This document shows positions 17,365-25,996 of a stretch of DNA of 64,000 nucleotides, piece by piece; position 1 is the first letter of the stretch, and each line of letters begins with the position of its first letter. Source of the DNA: Leptolyngbya sp. PCC 6406. GTDB lineage: Bacteria; Cyanobacteriota; Cyanobacteriia; Phormidesmidales; Phormidesmidaceae. The notes beneath the pieces were generated by a model. It made no database searches and was not told the origin of the DNA. It saw only the letters and a list, made by a program, of their open reading frames with translations. The DNA is taken from assembly GCF_000332095.2 (NCBI RefSeq), contig NZ_KI913949.1:287506-351505 (forward strand). The letters run 5' to 3'. The translations under genes were made by a program, and so were the position numbers.

Positions 17365-18327
17365 TTAGGCTATACACCCCCTCACTCCTTCACCCTGCTC
17401 CAGAATGGCCTGGGAAACAAAGGGTAGGATCGCCTCGTTTTGGCTATGCTCTGGTCCCTCTGTAAACACCACTAGTAGGTAAGGACGGGTGTCGGGTATC
17501 TCAATATAGGCGGCGTCATGGCGGACCTTACTGGTCAATCCAGCCTTGGACCAGCATTTTGCCGTCAGAGGTAGCCCCGCCCCGAGAAATCCCGTTACCT
17601 GGTTTTCGGGGTCAGCGGCTAGGGCTTGGGGATCTAGACTGCGCTGCATTAAGGTCATCATTGCCTGCGATCGCGCCCCCGATACTGACACCCCACCTAC
17701 AATGCTGTGGATCAGGCGCGCCGTTGCCTCCGTGGTGAGCCTGTTGCGATTTTCGTAAGCTTCACCCAGGAAGCTGCGCTCCCGACCGTAGGGACCATCA
17801 CACCAAGTCTTTTGATTAACATTGATGGTTTCCAACTCGGGCCATTGCAGCGTTTGCAAATAGCGATTCACCAGATTCCGCTGGTGTTGCCAGGTTTCCC
17901 TAGGACCGGGGGGAAGTTCAGGGCCACTGGTGGTTCCCGTCAGCACATCCACAACCAGCCCGGTGGCATCGTTGCTGGAGTCCACGATCATGTCGCGGGT
18001 GGCCCGGTCCAGCTCCAGTGAGGGCTGGATCATGCCCCGCTCTAACCACTCATGGACCGCTACGAGATAAAACAACTTGACGACACTGGCGGGATAAATG
18101 CACTCTACCCCCCGATAGCTAGCCCCTCGGGGCCGATGTCGCCAAAATTCAGTGGCACTGAGCGCCCCCCCCGTATTCACGGGGAAAGGGGGATCGTACA
18201 GAATCCAGGTGAGGGCAATTTGGTTCTTCGCCAGGGTGGGAAATTCCGCCCAAGTGGCCTGTAATACCCGCTCCAGAGCCCCTTGCAGGTCCAGATCGAG
18301 ATCGAAAAATCCAGCGTTCACAGCCAT
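17365..18327 (-). CDS. Class A beta-lactamase-like serine hydrolase
   Basis: A 320-residue serine hydrolase of the beta-lactamase/penicillin-binding fold. The catalytic SxxK is ASVVKLF (Ser81, Lys84), an SDN-like triad is SSNDAT (about 118-120), and the KTG box is represented by KAG near residue 264. No signal peptide is visible, so a cytosolic location is more likely than a secreted antibiotic-degrading role; a D-Ala-D-Ala-type or ester hydrolase function is possible. It follows the HTH gene after three bases and forms an operon with it. The TAA stop lies in a 25-base repeat also found near 49790. Confidence 0.75.
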   Translation of the reverse strand: MAVNAGFFDLDLDLQGALERVLQATWAEFPTLAKNQIALTWILYDPPFPVNTGGALSATEFWRHRPRGASYRGVECIYPASVVKLFYLVAVHEWLERGMIQPSLELDRATRDMIVDSSNDATGLVVDVLTGTTSGPELPPGPRETWQHQRNLVNRYLQTLQWPELETINVNQKTWCDGPYGRERSFLGEAYENRNRLTTEATARLIHSIVGGVSVSGARSQAMMTLMQRSLDPQALAADPENQVTGFLGAGLPLTAKCWSKAGLTSKVRHDAAYIEIPDTRPYLLVVFTEGPEHSQNEAILPFVSQAILEQGEGVRGCIA

Positions 18328-18330
18328 ACA

Positions 18331-19257
18331 TTAGTTGAGGGAATACACGTTGCCGTCGATGAGCAGACGGGTAATACCCTTAGCCTGGAGATAGGGCTGG
18401 GTCTTTTGGATGACACTACCATCGGGCACCTTGACGACCCGTTGGTTGCGCCGAGAGAACCGTCGGGCAATGCGATGGTTATCAAAGACCGGTAGGGTTC
18501 GGGCCTGCTCCTCCTCCTCTGGAATCTGTCCCAGTTCAGAAAACTCCTTCAGGGGGTAGGTGATCAATTCCGACAGGCGATCCACTACCAGATAGTAGGT
18601 GTGCTGAAAGGTGACATTGGCAAAGGGTAAGATTTCAAGCTGCTCGTGGCGGGGGAGGGTAGCAGCATGGGGCTTGCTGTCATCATCATCCCAATCGTCG
18701 AGATCCTCCTCGTCAAGGTCATCATCTCCATAGTCATCAGCATCCAGAACTGCCTTTTCGTCGCTATCCTCCTCTTCCCATGAGATCGCGACAATGGGAT
18801 CGTCTCCATCCACCTCATCGTTATCCGCTGCGATCGCAGTATCAAGATCAATGAGGTCTAATGGATCTCTGTCAGTCTTCTGTGCCGGAGTGGGGATAGA
18901 AGGTTCCGCTATGGATTGACGGCGGCGGACGGGTGCTGGAACTTTCTTCTCGGGTCGAGATACCGAGCCCGCAGCGGTCGGGGTTGGTTCTGGGGTGACC
19001 TCTGGCTGGGGAGCAGGCACGACTGGAGCCGTTGGGGGTGCTGGAGCGGCTGTCGGAGACTCCAGTTTTGCCCCACTGCGCTTTTGTCGAATCAGGCGAC
19101 TATATTCGCGCTCCGGAAGATTCTGTTTCAGAACCCGGCTAATGGTGCTATTGCTAACGCCATAGCGGTCCGCTATGGAAGAGGAGGTTTCCTGACTCTG
19201 ACGGTAAAGCTCAAGGATGGCTTGCTTATCAGCGTCGGATAGTTTTCGAGATGCCAT
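18331..19257 (-). CDS. HTH DNA-binding protein with acidic linker
   Basis: A 308-residue protein with a homeodomain-like/transposase-type helix-turn-helix at the N-terminus (SDADKQAILELYRQ, SSSIADRYGVSNSTISRVLK). A long Pro/Ala-rich linker and a very acidic segment (about residues 130-200) follow. The C-terminal block of about 100 residues looks folded and conserved (YYLVVDRLSELITYPLKEFS; ITRLLIDGNVYSLN). No transposase catalytic core is present, so this looks like a cellular regulator or nucleoid-associated protein. It shares an operon with the serine hydrolase. Function is unknown. Confidence 0.65.
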   Translation of the reverse strand: MASRKLSDADKQAILELYRQSQETSSSIADRYGVSNSTISRVLKQNLPEREYSRLIRQKRSGAKLESPTAAPAPPTAPVVPAPQPEVTPEPTPTAAGSVSRPEKKVPAPVRRRQSIAEPSIPTPAQKTDRDPLDLIDLDTAIAADNDEVDGDDPIVAISWEEEDSDEKAVLDADDYGDDDLDEEDLDDWDDDDSKPHAATLPRHEQLEILPFANVTFQHTYYLVVDRLSELITYPLKEFSELGQIPEEEEQARTLPVFDNHRIARRFSRRNQRVVKVPDGSVIQKTQPYLQAKGITRLLIDGNVYSLN

Positions 19258-19303
19258 GCTTTTGGGAGCTCCCGCCGAGAGAGTGCTTCCCTATATTACT
19301 GCT

Positions 19304-20353
19304 CTAACCCGCCCGCCGACGGCGAGAGGAGCGCCGAGATTGGGTAGAAATGGCGTATTCCACCACCGCTCCTAGCCCAAAGAACAGAGCGGAGAAGGTC
19401 CAAAACACCTCCCACAGCGATCCCTCTTCATAGCTACCCTGATTCACGGAGAAGGCAAAGAACATATCGGCAATATAGAGACAGAAGGCCGCGATCGCGA
19501 TCAGCTTCCAGGACTGGGAAAAACGCCCTCCCCAAAAGGCCACCAGCAGCGTTGCCGCCACCACCAGCAAAATGCAGTCTCCCACCACATAGAATAAGCC
19601 CACCAACTCCTGAAAAGGTTCTAGGCGACTATCGAGCTGTACCGCCCAAGCCGGTGCGTTAGGAAACGCCTCCTCACTGGCCTCCATCTCAGCGGGGGTT
19701 TCTGCCCCATTGGCATCAATCTCAGGAGCCACAGGCGCAGGAGCCGCCTGATCCCCATTGGGATCTGGGGCCACCGCCTCCGGAGCCCCAGGCGTCACCT
19801 CTTCAGGGGGACTCTCTACGGGCAGCAAACTTTCAAGCTCAGCCCCGCCAAGGCGATAGTTCAAAACGTAGGCCAAAAATATCCCGAGGAAGCCAATTAC
19901 AGCCACCATGGCCCACTGCTTCATCTCCAAATTCAAGCGCCTAGGCAGCACCGCCTGCAACATGCCCCCCGCCAAGAAGATGTAGGAAATAAGGTAAAAA
20001 ATATCCCCCAGGGATACCGAAGGATCCTTTCCCCACACGTTGCCCCAGACATAAAAGAGGATATTACCGACCCCGTAACAACTGAGTCCGATGGCAATCC
20101 AGAGCCAAACATTGCGACCGCTGACGATTTGGCCACTCTGCCAGTTGCGGAAACATAGAGCCGCTGCCAGGAAGAAAGCCCCGGTTTCTATCAGTGTGAT
20201 ACCGACAAAATACCAGGTCGGCAATTCCTCTCCCGGTGCCGGAACACTAAACAGGAGGAAAAACAAAAGGGCGAAGATCCCCCAGGTAATACCCAGTAGA
20301 ATTAAAACGGTGGCAGATGGCAGAAACTTTTTTGCAGGGGATTGCTTGTTCAA
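19304..20353 (-). CDS. Multi-pass membrane protein, unknown function
   Basis: A 349-residue protein with six hydrophobic segments in the first 170 residues (start, SVPAPGEELPTWYF loop, IGLSCYGVGNILFYVWG, SLGDIFYLISYIFLAGGM). A Pro/Ala/Glu-rich loop of about 60 residues (about 180-240) and three more membrane segments follow, then an Arg-rich tail. The SLGDIFY-YISY pattern resembles the membrane sensor halves found in front of cyanobacterial diguanylate cyclases, but no output domain is present. The start is TTG at 20353, supported by GGAGG just upstream. Confidence 0.6.
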   Translation of the reverse strand: MNKQSPAKKFLPSATVLILLGITWGIFALLFFLLFSVPAPGEELPTWYFVGITLIETGAFFLAAALCFRNWQSGQIVSGRNVWLWIAIGLSCYGVGNILFYVWGNVWGKDPSVSLGDIFYLISYIFLAGGMLQAVLPRRLNLEMKQWAMVAVIGFLGIFLAYVLNYRLGGAELESLLPVESPPEEVTPGAPEAVAPDPNGDQAAPAPVAPEIDANGAETPAEMEASEEAFPNAPAWAVQLDSRLEPFQELVGLFYVVGDCILLVVAATLLVAFWGGRFSQSWKLIAIAAFCLYIADMFFAFSVNQGSYEEGSLWEVFWTFSALFFGLGAVVEYAISTQSRRSSRRRRAG

Positions 20354-20512
20354 CGGAACCCTCCTCCCAAGGAGATAAGACGCTTCAGGGTGTCAATGAT
20401 AGGTAATTTAGGCGTATTTGACTCAGTCAGATTGGCACATCAGCCCTAAGTTAGCCTCAGATCTAGTGATTTCCCAATTTTTGTTTGCAGCGCGTAACAC
20501 CTTTGCGGCCCA

Positions 20513-21178
20513 TTATTTCCAGAGCTGGCCAGGAGAGGATAGATCTAGCCACGCTAGAAAGGTTTGGCGATCACCTTTGGGCATGTCCTCTAGGGCATCT
20601 AGTGCCCGTTCGGTGAAGTTGGCATTGCCAAAGTAGTTCTTGCCCAGACGATGCATCTCCTCTAGGAGTTTTTGCAGATGCATATCTTGCCAAGCCGGAA
20701 CCTGGGTGGCAAGAGGATCCATCGTCAGCAGCGTCTTCACCACCGCCGCCGAGGTCACCTGGGGAAACCGCCACTGGGTTAGCACTGAGGCCACCTCCTT
20801 CTCAAACTGGCTAGCCTGTTTGCCGCCCAGCAAGTCTTCAATATCGATATATAGAGCCTGTAACAGGAGCAGAGATGCCTGAATCAAGGGCTGAGATGCG
20901 GGTGTCCCTTGATCATCATCCCCCTCCTCTAGAGCATCTAGACGAACCTTACCCCAAACGCTAAACCGTTCCGGCTCCTCTAGCAGGACGCAGGCTTTGC
21001 CCCGATTATCGGTCAAATCACGCCACAGTGCCCGAGCGTCCTCTTCCTGAACGGCTCCAAACACACTTAGCAAGCGAAAGGTTTGCCCCTGGTAGGACAA
21101 AATGGGAATCTGCTGGTCCTGCTTTTTGGGATGCTGGATGTTTTTGATGTCAACATCCTGTCGCTTGAGAATGAACAT
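20513..21178 (-). CDS. Npun_F0813-like conserved cyanobacterial protein
   Basis: A 221-residue soluble protein beginning MFILKRQDVDIKNIQHPKK, with ARALWRDLTDNRGKACVLLEEPERFSVWGKVR split over two blocks. I remember this opening as a conserved cyanobacterial family named after a Nostoc protein, without known function. The C-terminal half is helical (LLLQALYIDIEDLLGG; NYFGNANFTERALDALEDMP). The upstream spacer leads to the tRNA gene in the opposite direction. Confidence 0.6.
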   Translation of the reverse strand: MFILKRQDVDIKNIQHPKKQDQQIPILSYQGQTFRLLSVFGAVQEEDARALWRDLTDNRGKACVLLEEPERFSVWGKVRLDALEEGDDDQGTPASQPLIQASLLLLQALYIDIEDLLGGKQASQFEKEVASVLTQWRFPQVTSAAVVKTLLTMDPLATQVPAWQDMHLQKLLEEMHRLGKNYFGNANFTERALDALEDMPKGDRQTFLAWLDLSSPGQLWK

Positions 21179-21377
21179 GGCGCTGCAAGTTGAATCCGTA
21201 GGGTCAAGGCAGGCAGTCTACGTTGTAATACCCTACATTAGACCATCCCAAGAGAGGTTCCTGGTAAGCACTACTGCCCTTGACGCTATGATATCTACCG
21301 AATGTCTGTTGGCTACAGGCTACGAGTGGTCTGGGAGCAGGGTTTCCCTAGCCTGTCCAGCCCCTTGATATAGCCAT

Positions 21378-21450
<73 letters not shown>

Positions 21451-21452
21451 TA

Positions 21453-21484
21453 CGCCAAAACCCCCACTGTTGGGGGTTTTGGCG
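21453..21484 (+). terminator. Terminator after tRNA-Arg
   Basis: A perfect hairpin, CGCCAAAACCCCC and GGGGGTTTTGGCG with loop ACTGTT, starts three bases after the tRNA. The T run is short (GTTT). Confidence 0.75.
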
Positions 21485-21681
21485 TTTAAGAAGGTTGGTT
21501 GTGAGGAGGGTAAGTTCACCGTAATTCACCATTTTTAACTGCATCTTTGGTGAAAGAGTGGTTAAGGGGGTATCAGGGAGGGACTACCCAGTCCCCTGAA
21601 ATATGGGTGTTCGACAATTCGACAAAGGGACAGGTTAGGGGCTGGAATGCCTGTTGGAATGTTCATGTCCGCACATTTTCC

Positions 21682-22263
21682 CTAACTCGCAATGCGTCCC
21701 CAAATCCGGGCCAGTTCTGCCAGCAAAGTTTGAAACGTTTCCCGGAAGGCGCGGTGCTCAGCTTCATTCAAGGCGCGATCGCGCTCTGCCTGTTCCTGGC
21801 TTACCCGCAAGGCTTCCATAAAAGCCTGGTGTTCCGCTTCATTGCTTTCACGCTCGCGGTCTGCCCTTTCCCGGTCACGCTCTGCCTGTTCCTGGCTTAC
21901 CCGCAAGGCTTCCATAAAAGCCTGGTGTTCCGCTTCATTGCTTTCACGCTCGCGGTCTGCCCTTTCCCGGTCTGCCTGAGCATCCGCTAGCGCCTGATCA
22001 ATCCGTTGGCGATCTGCCCTGGCATCCGCCAGCAGGTTTTCAAAGCGCTGGCTTGCTTTCTCCTGCTCCCGTCTAAATTCTTCCTGCCGCTGCCTAATTT
22101 CCCCCTGTTCTCCGGCCATGGTGGTGATCATCCCCACCAGGTCAGTGACGCTAGCCCTTAGCTCCTGATTGGTTTCTTGGAGACTTTGGCGCATCAACCG
22201 TTTCAGGGTACAGGCACGCTCTCTTTCCCAGGTCGCGATGGACAGAGGCCGGTCAAAGACCAT
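21682..22263 (-). CDS. Coiled-coil protein with exact internal duplication
   Basis: A protein of about 193 residues, almost entirely a charged alpha-helix. After MVFDRPLSIATWERERACTL a long coiled coil runs to the end. A 32-residue block (RERADRERES..QEQAERD) occurs twice in tandem and is virtually identical at DNA level (96-bp period, 21781-21973), so the duplication is recent. A partial third unit follows (RALNEAEHRAF). I place the start at ATG 22263: the longer frame to 22467 overlaps the desaturase gene. The start region itself resembles the GATGG palindrome. Function is unknown. A hairpin (22281-22304) separates it from the desaturase gene. Confidence 0.6.
   Translation of the reverse strand: MVFDRPLSIATWERERACTLKRLMRQSLQETNQELRASVTDLVGMITTMAGEQGEIRQRQEEFRREQEKASQRFENLLADARADRQRIDQALADAQADRERADRERESNEAEHQAFMEALRVSQEQAERDRERADRERESNEAEHQAFMEALRVSQEQAERDRALNEAEHRAFRETFQTLLAELARIWGRIAS
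21781..21973 (-). repeat. Tandem 96-bp duplication inside a gene
   Basis: Two copies of a 96-bp unit (landmark CTCTGCCTGTTCCTGGC at 21784 and 21880) are essentially identical in DNA, keep the frame and add one 32-residue coiled-coil turn set. Confidence 0.85.
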
Positions 22264-22280
22264 CGCGCATCCTCGCTGAA

Positions 22281-22304
22281 CCAAAAACCTTCTAAGGGTT
22301 TTGG
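22281..22304 (-). terminator. Hairpin between desaturase and coiled-coil genes
   Basis: CCAAAACCCTT and AAGGTTTTTGG (minus strand) pair with a tiny loop, 60 bases past the desaturase stop. No long T run follows, so termination would be partial. Confidence 0.4.
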
Positions 22305-22363
22305 TGTTTCTGGGGGTCAACGGTTTAGAGTCTGGTACGCCCGTAGCGGTCCCGGCCCATGTG

Positions 22364-23317
22364 TCATTGTTTTGCCTCAGGAATTCCCTGAAAAGTTGCT
22401 GTGATGGAGCGGTTGACCTGTATATAGCCCGACTCGACCCGGTCGAAGTAGGTCTGTAGCTGGGCATGGGTCTGGGGCAAGGACTGGAAGGGAATTGAAG
22501 GATACAGGTGGTGCTCAGCGTGGAAGGGCATGTTCCACATTAGCCAGCGCAGGGGCCACAGGGTCAGGGTGGTGCGGGTATTGGTGAGGGGATTGTCCTC
22601 CTGGGGGCAGCCTGTATGCTCCGCCAGCAGGACAAACCGCAGTAGGGGTTGCCCCACGGCTAGGGGCAAGAACCAATAGGTGACTAAAAACCAGGGATGG
22701 CCGAGGAGAACTGCGATCGCAGTTACCGCCCCGTATACCCCAAGTTGCCACCGGACTGAGTGCACGACTTCACCGTAGGCACTTTCGGGCAAAAAGAAAC
22801 AGTCCTCCAGTTGGCCCAGAGCCACCCGGCTATGGCCCCGCACCTTGCCGATCCACCAGGGAATGCCCGTCAGTTGCCCCAGGTATGTGCCCCAGGTCGT
22901 GGGCTTAGGATCCCCCAGTTCCGGGTCTTTGCCAGGAATTTGGGTATAGCGGTGATGCCACTTGTGGTAACGGCGATAAAACGTACTGTTGTAAAACGAC
23001 AACAGTCCCGCTAACCAGGCAGCGATATCGTTTAGGCGGGGGTTGGCAAAGGCGGTGCGGTGGCAGCACTCATGCATGGCACAAAACATCATCGCTAGGC
23101 TTACTCCATACAATCCCAGGGCGGGAATCGCCAGCCCCAGGGGCGCAGCAGCCCAAAGGTAACCGCTTACCCCTAACACCCCCAGGTGGCCCAAGAAGTG
23201 GAGCCCCCCCGCCCAGTTGGATCGCTGGTTCAGCTGCGCCAGATCCTGGGCCGACAGGATTTGGCGCGGATTGGCGGGCGTGGGGCGGGGGGCGAGGAAG
23301 GGGGCAGAATGAGTCAT
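22364..23317 (-). CDS. Membrane fatty-acid desaturase family protein
   Basis: A 317-residue di-iron membrane desaturase/hydroxylase. Three histidine boxes are present: HECCH, HKWHH and HAEHH, in order and at usual spacing, with hydrophobic segments between. This family inserts double bonds or hydroxyls in acyl chains or carotenoids at the membrane using reduced ferredoxin. The substrate cannot be read; the HECCH and HAEHHLYPSIPF boxes fit the family that includes acyl-lipid desaturases and carotenoid oxygenases. I prefer ATG 23317 to the TTG at 23347. Confidence 0.85.
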   Translation of the reverse strand: MTHSAPFLAPRPTPANPRQILSAQDLAQLNQRSNWAGGLHFLGHLGVLGVSGYLWAAAPLGLAIPALGLYGVSLAMMFCAMHECCHRTAFANPRLNDIAAWLAGLLSFYNSTFYRRYHKWHHRYTQIPGKDPELGDPKPTTWGTYLGQLTGIPWWIGKVRGHSRVALGQLEDCFFLPESAYGEVVHSVRWQLGVYGAVTAIAVLLGHPWFLVTYWFLPLAVGQPLLRFVLLAEHTGCPQEDNPLTNTRTTLTLWPLRWLMWNMPFHAEHHLYPSIPFQSLPQTHAQLQTYFDRVESGYIQVNRSITATFQGIPEAKQ

Positions 23318-23465
23318 TATGGTCGAGGGTTTAGAGCAGAGGGACAATATTGCGACAAGTGGACTCCGCCTACTTGTTATGACAAGTTGAATTTAGCATG
23401 TTCCACGGGCAGTGCAGTGGTTTCTGCCCTAAAATATCTTCTTCCCTGGCCACGCTGTCTCTTCT

Positions 23466-23573
23466 AGTGCTCAGTCAATTAATGATTGACGGGTGACCGA
23501 AATCCTGGAGTTTAGTTGGGGTTAAATTTTGAGGGTCGAAGACCCTCAAAATTTTCCTGATGGAACATTCGGG
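23466..23573 (+). repeat. TAGTG MITE-like element R3, copy 1
   Basis: Starts TAGTGCTCAGTCAATTAAT, passes ATCCTGGAGTTTAGTTGGGG, carries the hairpin GAGGGTCGAAGACCCTC and ends AAAATTTTCCTGATGGAACA. It matches the inverse of 45893-46009 almost base for base outside the hairpin. It lies in front of the GntR gene and lengthens that open frame artificially. Confidence 0.75.
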
Positions 23574-23624
23574 ACTTTCGTGTCAGGAAATGGCTTAAAC
23601 CTGCCACCGCCGATAGTCCTGATC

Positions 23625-24338
23625 ATGGCAATCCCTCTCCACATCAGCATTTCAGAGGATCTCCGCCGCCGCATTGTGGTCGGCGACTATCGCCCCGGTG
23701 ACAAACTACCCAGCGAGCACCAGCTCATGGAAACCTTTAGCGTCAGCCGTATTACCGCGCGGCAGGCGGTAGCGAATTTGGTGAGCCAAGGACTTGCGAT
23801 CGCGCATCGCGGCAAAGGAGTGTTTGTCACCCCCCAAAAAAAGGTTGCCTATTCCCTCTCTAGCCCCCTGGTGTTTCTGGAACAGGACATGGATCGGCGT
23901 GGCATCGCCTTTTCCTTTGAAAATCTGGCTCTAAAATCCGTAGAAGCACCCCCCAATATTCGGACCCTGTTGCATCTATCGTCCCCCCCGATGGTCTACC
24001 TGCAAAAGAAACTGTTTCGCATGGATGGGGCAGCCGGAGCCGTGGATATCTCCTACCTGGTCCCAGATTTGGGCCAGCGGTTTGCCCCCCTACTAAAGCG
24101 CCAGATGACCTTTCCCACCCTGGAGCAACACGGTATTCCCATTGAGGCCATTGACGCCGTGATCGAATGCACCCACGCCGATTATGAGATGAGCGGCCAC
24201 CTGGAGGTACCCCTCGGCCATCCCCTGATTGTCTATCGCTACACCGCCTATGCCCCCCAGCATCAGGCGATCCTCCATGGCGAGACTATTTCTCGGGCCG
24301 ATCGGTTCTGCTACTCCCTCAGCATCACGCGGCAGTAA
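23625..24338 (+). CDS. GntR family regulator with UTRA domain (HutC type)
   Basis: About 237 residues. An N-terminal winged helix (RRRIVVGDYRPGDKLPSEHQ, then FSVSRITARQAVANLVSQGL and AHRGKGVFV) is followed by a UTRA ligand-binding domain (about 80-235). HutC-type regulators repress transport or catabolic genes until a small effector binds. The ATG at 23625 is chosen because upstream codons of the longer frame (from 23529) are MITE sequence. Downstream on the opposite strand are an iron alcohol dehydrogenase and a glutamine-synthetase-like ligase that could be its targets; no operator was identified. Confidence 0.85.
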   Translation: MAIPLHISISEDLRRRIVVGDYRPGDKLPSEHQLMETFSVSRITARQAVANLVSQGLAIAHRGKGVFVTPQKKVAYSLSSPLVFLEQDMDRRGIAFSFENLALKSVEAPPNIRTLLHLSSPPMVYLQKKLFRMDGAAGAVDISYLVPDLGQRFAPLLKRQMTFPTLEQHGIPIEAIDAVIECTHADYEMSGHLEVPLGHPLIVYRYTAYAPQHQAILHGETISRADRFCYSLSITRQ

Positions 24339-24708
24339 TACCAAGCCGCTAGACTCGCGGCGGTTAAAACCGCTGCTATACAAACAAAGTCGGCCTGCGC
24401 CGACTCAACTAACACGACCTGAGTTCGACTTAAGCTTCGCTGCCCATCCGCCAGGGAATAAATTGCCCTGGCTCATCGCAGAAGTCCGTTAAAACGGACT
24501 CGCCCCCCTATCCCCAGCCCAGCTCCCAGTCCATTTTTAAGGGCCATTAAAAATGGACTTAAGCCTGTTAGCCGGGAATTTTGAATTCCCGGCGGGGTGA
24601 CAGCGCTGATACCGAATTTTCTGGTTCCCAGGCTCTGCCTGGGAATCCTCACCGAGGCTCTGCCTCGTCGTTAGAAAACGGCAAGGATATTTACGCCATC
24701 TAAGCCCG
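24339..24708. repeat. Ladder of eight different short hairpins
   Basis: Between the GntR gene and the alcohol dehydrogenase eight palindromes follow one another: 24357-24376 (GCGGTTAAAACCGC core), 24388-24405 (AGTCGGC/GCCGACT), 24450-24472 (GCCAGGG/CCCTGGC), 24483-24500 (AGTCCGTT/AACGGACT), 24529-24558 (GTCCATTTTTAA arms), 24571-24593 (GCCGGGAATT/AATTCCCGGC), 24625-24645 (TTCCCAGGC/GCCTGGGAA) and 24653-24667 (CGAGGC/GCCTCG). Stems differ in sequence but are similar in size. No gene is visible. It is palindromic either way, so it could end transcripts arriving from both sides. Confidence 0.7.
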
Positions 24709-25884
24709 CTACAAGGCAGCGGTGAAAATGGCGTAGAAGTCATCCTTAGCCACAGGTCTAGGATTGAAGGGATGGCATCCGTCCTGGAGAGCCACCGCCA
24801 CCAGGGCATCAAGATTATCTGGGGCAACCCCTAAATCGCCCAGGGAGGCGGGAATGCCGATGGCCGTCGATAGTGCCCCAATCCAGTCCAGAAGGTCTTG
24901 GCCATGGCTCGCCCCTGGGTTAACGGTACGGGCCATACGGAGAAAGCGATCGGGAGCCGCCTCTAGGTTAAAGGCCATGGCAGCGGGCAACATGACGCCA
25001 TTGGCCAACCCGTGGTGGGTGTCGTACACCGTGGAGAGGGCATGGGCACAGGAATGGGTGACCCCCAGCCCCTTCTGAAATGCGATCGCACCCATCATCG
25101 ACGCATTCAACATGCCCCCCCTAGCGGCCAAATGGGCTGCCGTCGCCCCTTCATCCAAAACTTCCCCCGCCCCTAGCCGCTGGGCAAACCCCACACAATC
25201 CTGCAAATGTTGCGCCACCAGGTAAATTCCCTCCAGGGCGATGCCGTCACAGAGGGGGTTAAAACCCTTCGCTAGAAATGCCTCAATTAAGTGGGTCAGG
25301 GCATCCATGCCCGTAGCGGCGGTAATTTTAGCCGGGAGTCCCAGCAGCAGTTCAGGATCCGCCAGCACCACCCTGGGCAAAAGCTGGGGGTCGAACATGA
25401 TCTTTTTGGCATGGGTGGCGTCATCAGAGATCACGGTACTGCGCCCCACCTCGCTCCCGGTGCCCGCCGTAGTGGGAATCGCCACAATGGGGGGAATCGA
25501 CTGGTCAATAGGGCGGCTGCTAGCCCCATCCTCGTAGTCGAAGAGGTGACCGGGATGGTGAGCCATCAGGGCGATGGCCTTAGCCACATCCATGGGCGCG
25601 CCGCCCCCCACCGCCACAATTCCGTCAGCCCCGTGGGCCTGCCACGCCTCCACACCCGCCGTCACCTGGGACACCACCGGGTTCCCCCAGACGCCGCTGA
25701 AGGTAGCGGTCTCGAAGGTGGAGAGGGATGCGACTAATTCCGGAAACCAGGGCAGTTTCGCCACATCCCGATCGGTGACAATCAGGACCCGCTGAAGACC
25801 CAAAGCGGTGAGTTCGGCGGTGAGTTCGGCCCGCGCCCCTGGTCCAAACCGAATTCGGGTCGGGAAGTTGTAGGTGTGAATCAT
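24709..25884 (-). CDS. Iron-containing alcohol dehydrogenase
   Basis: A 391-residue type III (Fe-dependent) NAD(P)-linked alcohol dehydrogenase. The nucleotide-binding GGGAPMDVAKAIA and the metal-site segments THSCAHALS and THHGLANGVMLP are present, with a family-typical length. Members act on short alcohols, 1,3-propanediol, lactaldehyde or hydroxy acids; the substrate is not readable here. It lies downstream of the glutamine-synthetase-like gene on the same strand, separated by about 110 bases filled with an ATATAGCG element. The 3' side faces the GntR regulator across the hairpin ladder. Confidence 0.9.
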   Translation of the reverse strand: MIHTYNFPTRIRFGPGARAELTAELTALGLQRVLIVTDRDVAKLPWFPELVASLSTFETATFSGVWGNPVVSQVTAGVEAWQAHGADGIVAVGGGAPMDVAKAIALMAHHPGHLFDYEDGASSRPIDQSIPPIVAIPTTAGTGSEVGRSTVISDDATHAKKIMFDPQLLPRVVLADPELLLGLPAKITAATGMDALTHLIEAFLAKGFNPLCDGIALEGIYLVAQHLQDCVGFAQRLGAGEVLDEGATAAHLAARGGMLNASMMGAIAFQKGLGVTHSCAHALSTVYDTHHGLANGVMLPAAMAFNLEAAPDRFLRMARTVNPGASHGQDLLDWIGALSTAIGIPASLGDLGVAPDNLDALVAVALQDGCHPFNPRPVAKDDFYAIFTAAL

Positions 25885-25888
25885 CAGA

Positions 25889-25994
25889 TATAGCGGTTCT
25901 CCCTTGGGTTAAGTACAGACAAGGGGCTTAAGCCCCTTGTTCGCTGAAGTGTCATTAAGCTGAGGTGTGCCTCATACATTAGGGAACCGCTATA
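25889..25994 (-). repeat. ATATAGCG-ended palindromic element, copy 2
   Basis: Ends ATATAGCGGTTC and GAACCGCTATA, with the inner hairpin ACAAGGGGCTTAAGCCCCTTGT split as ACAAGGGGCTT/AAGCCCCTTGT. It fills the gap between the dehydrogenase start and the ligase stop. Confidence 0.65.
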
Positions 25995-25996
25995 GC

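Noticed and set aside
21547-21990. 147-residue frame with a repeated CLFLAYPQGFHKSLV segment
   Set aside because: It is the antisense reading of the coiled-coil gene; its repetition only mirrors the 96-bp duplication.
24345-24670. CRISPR array
   Set aside because: Units are palindromes of different sequence; there is no constant repeat with unique spacers.
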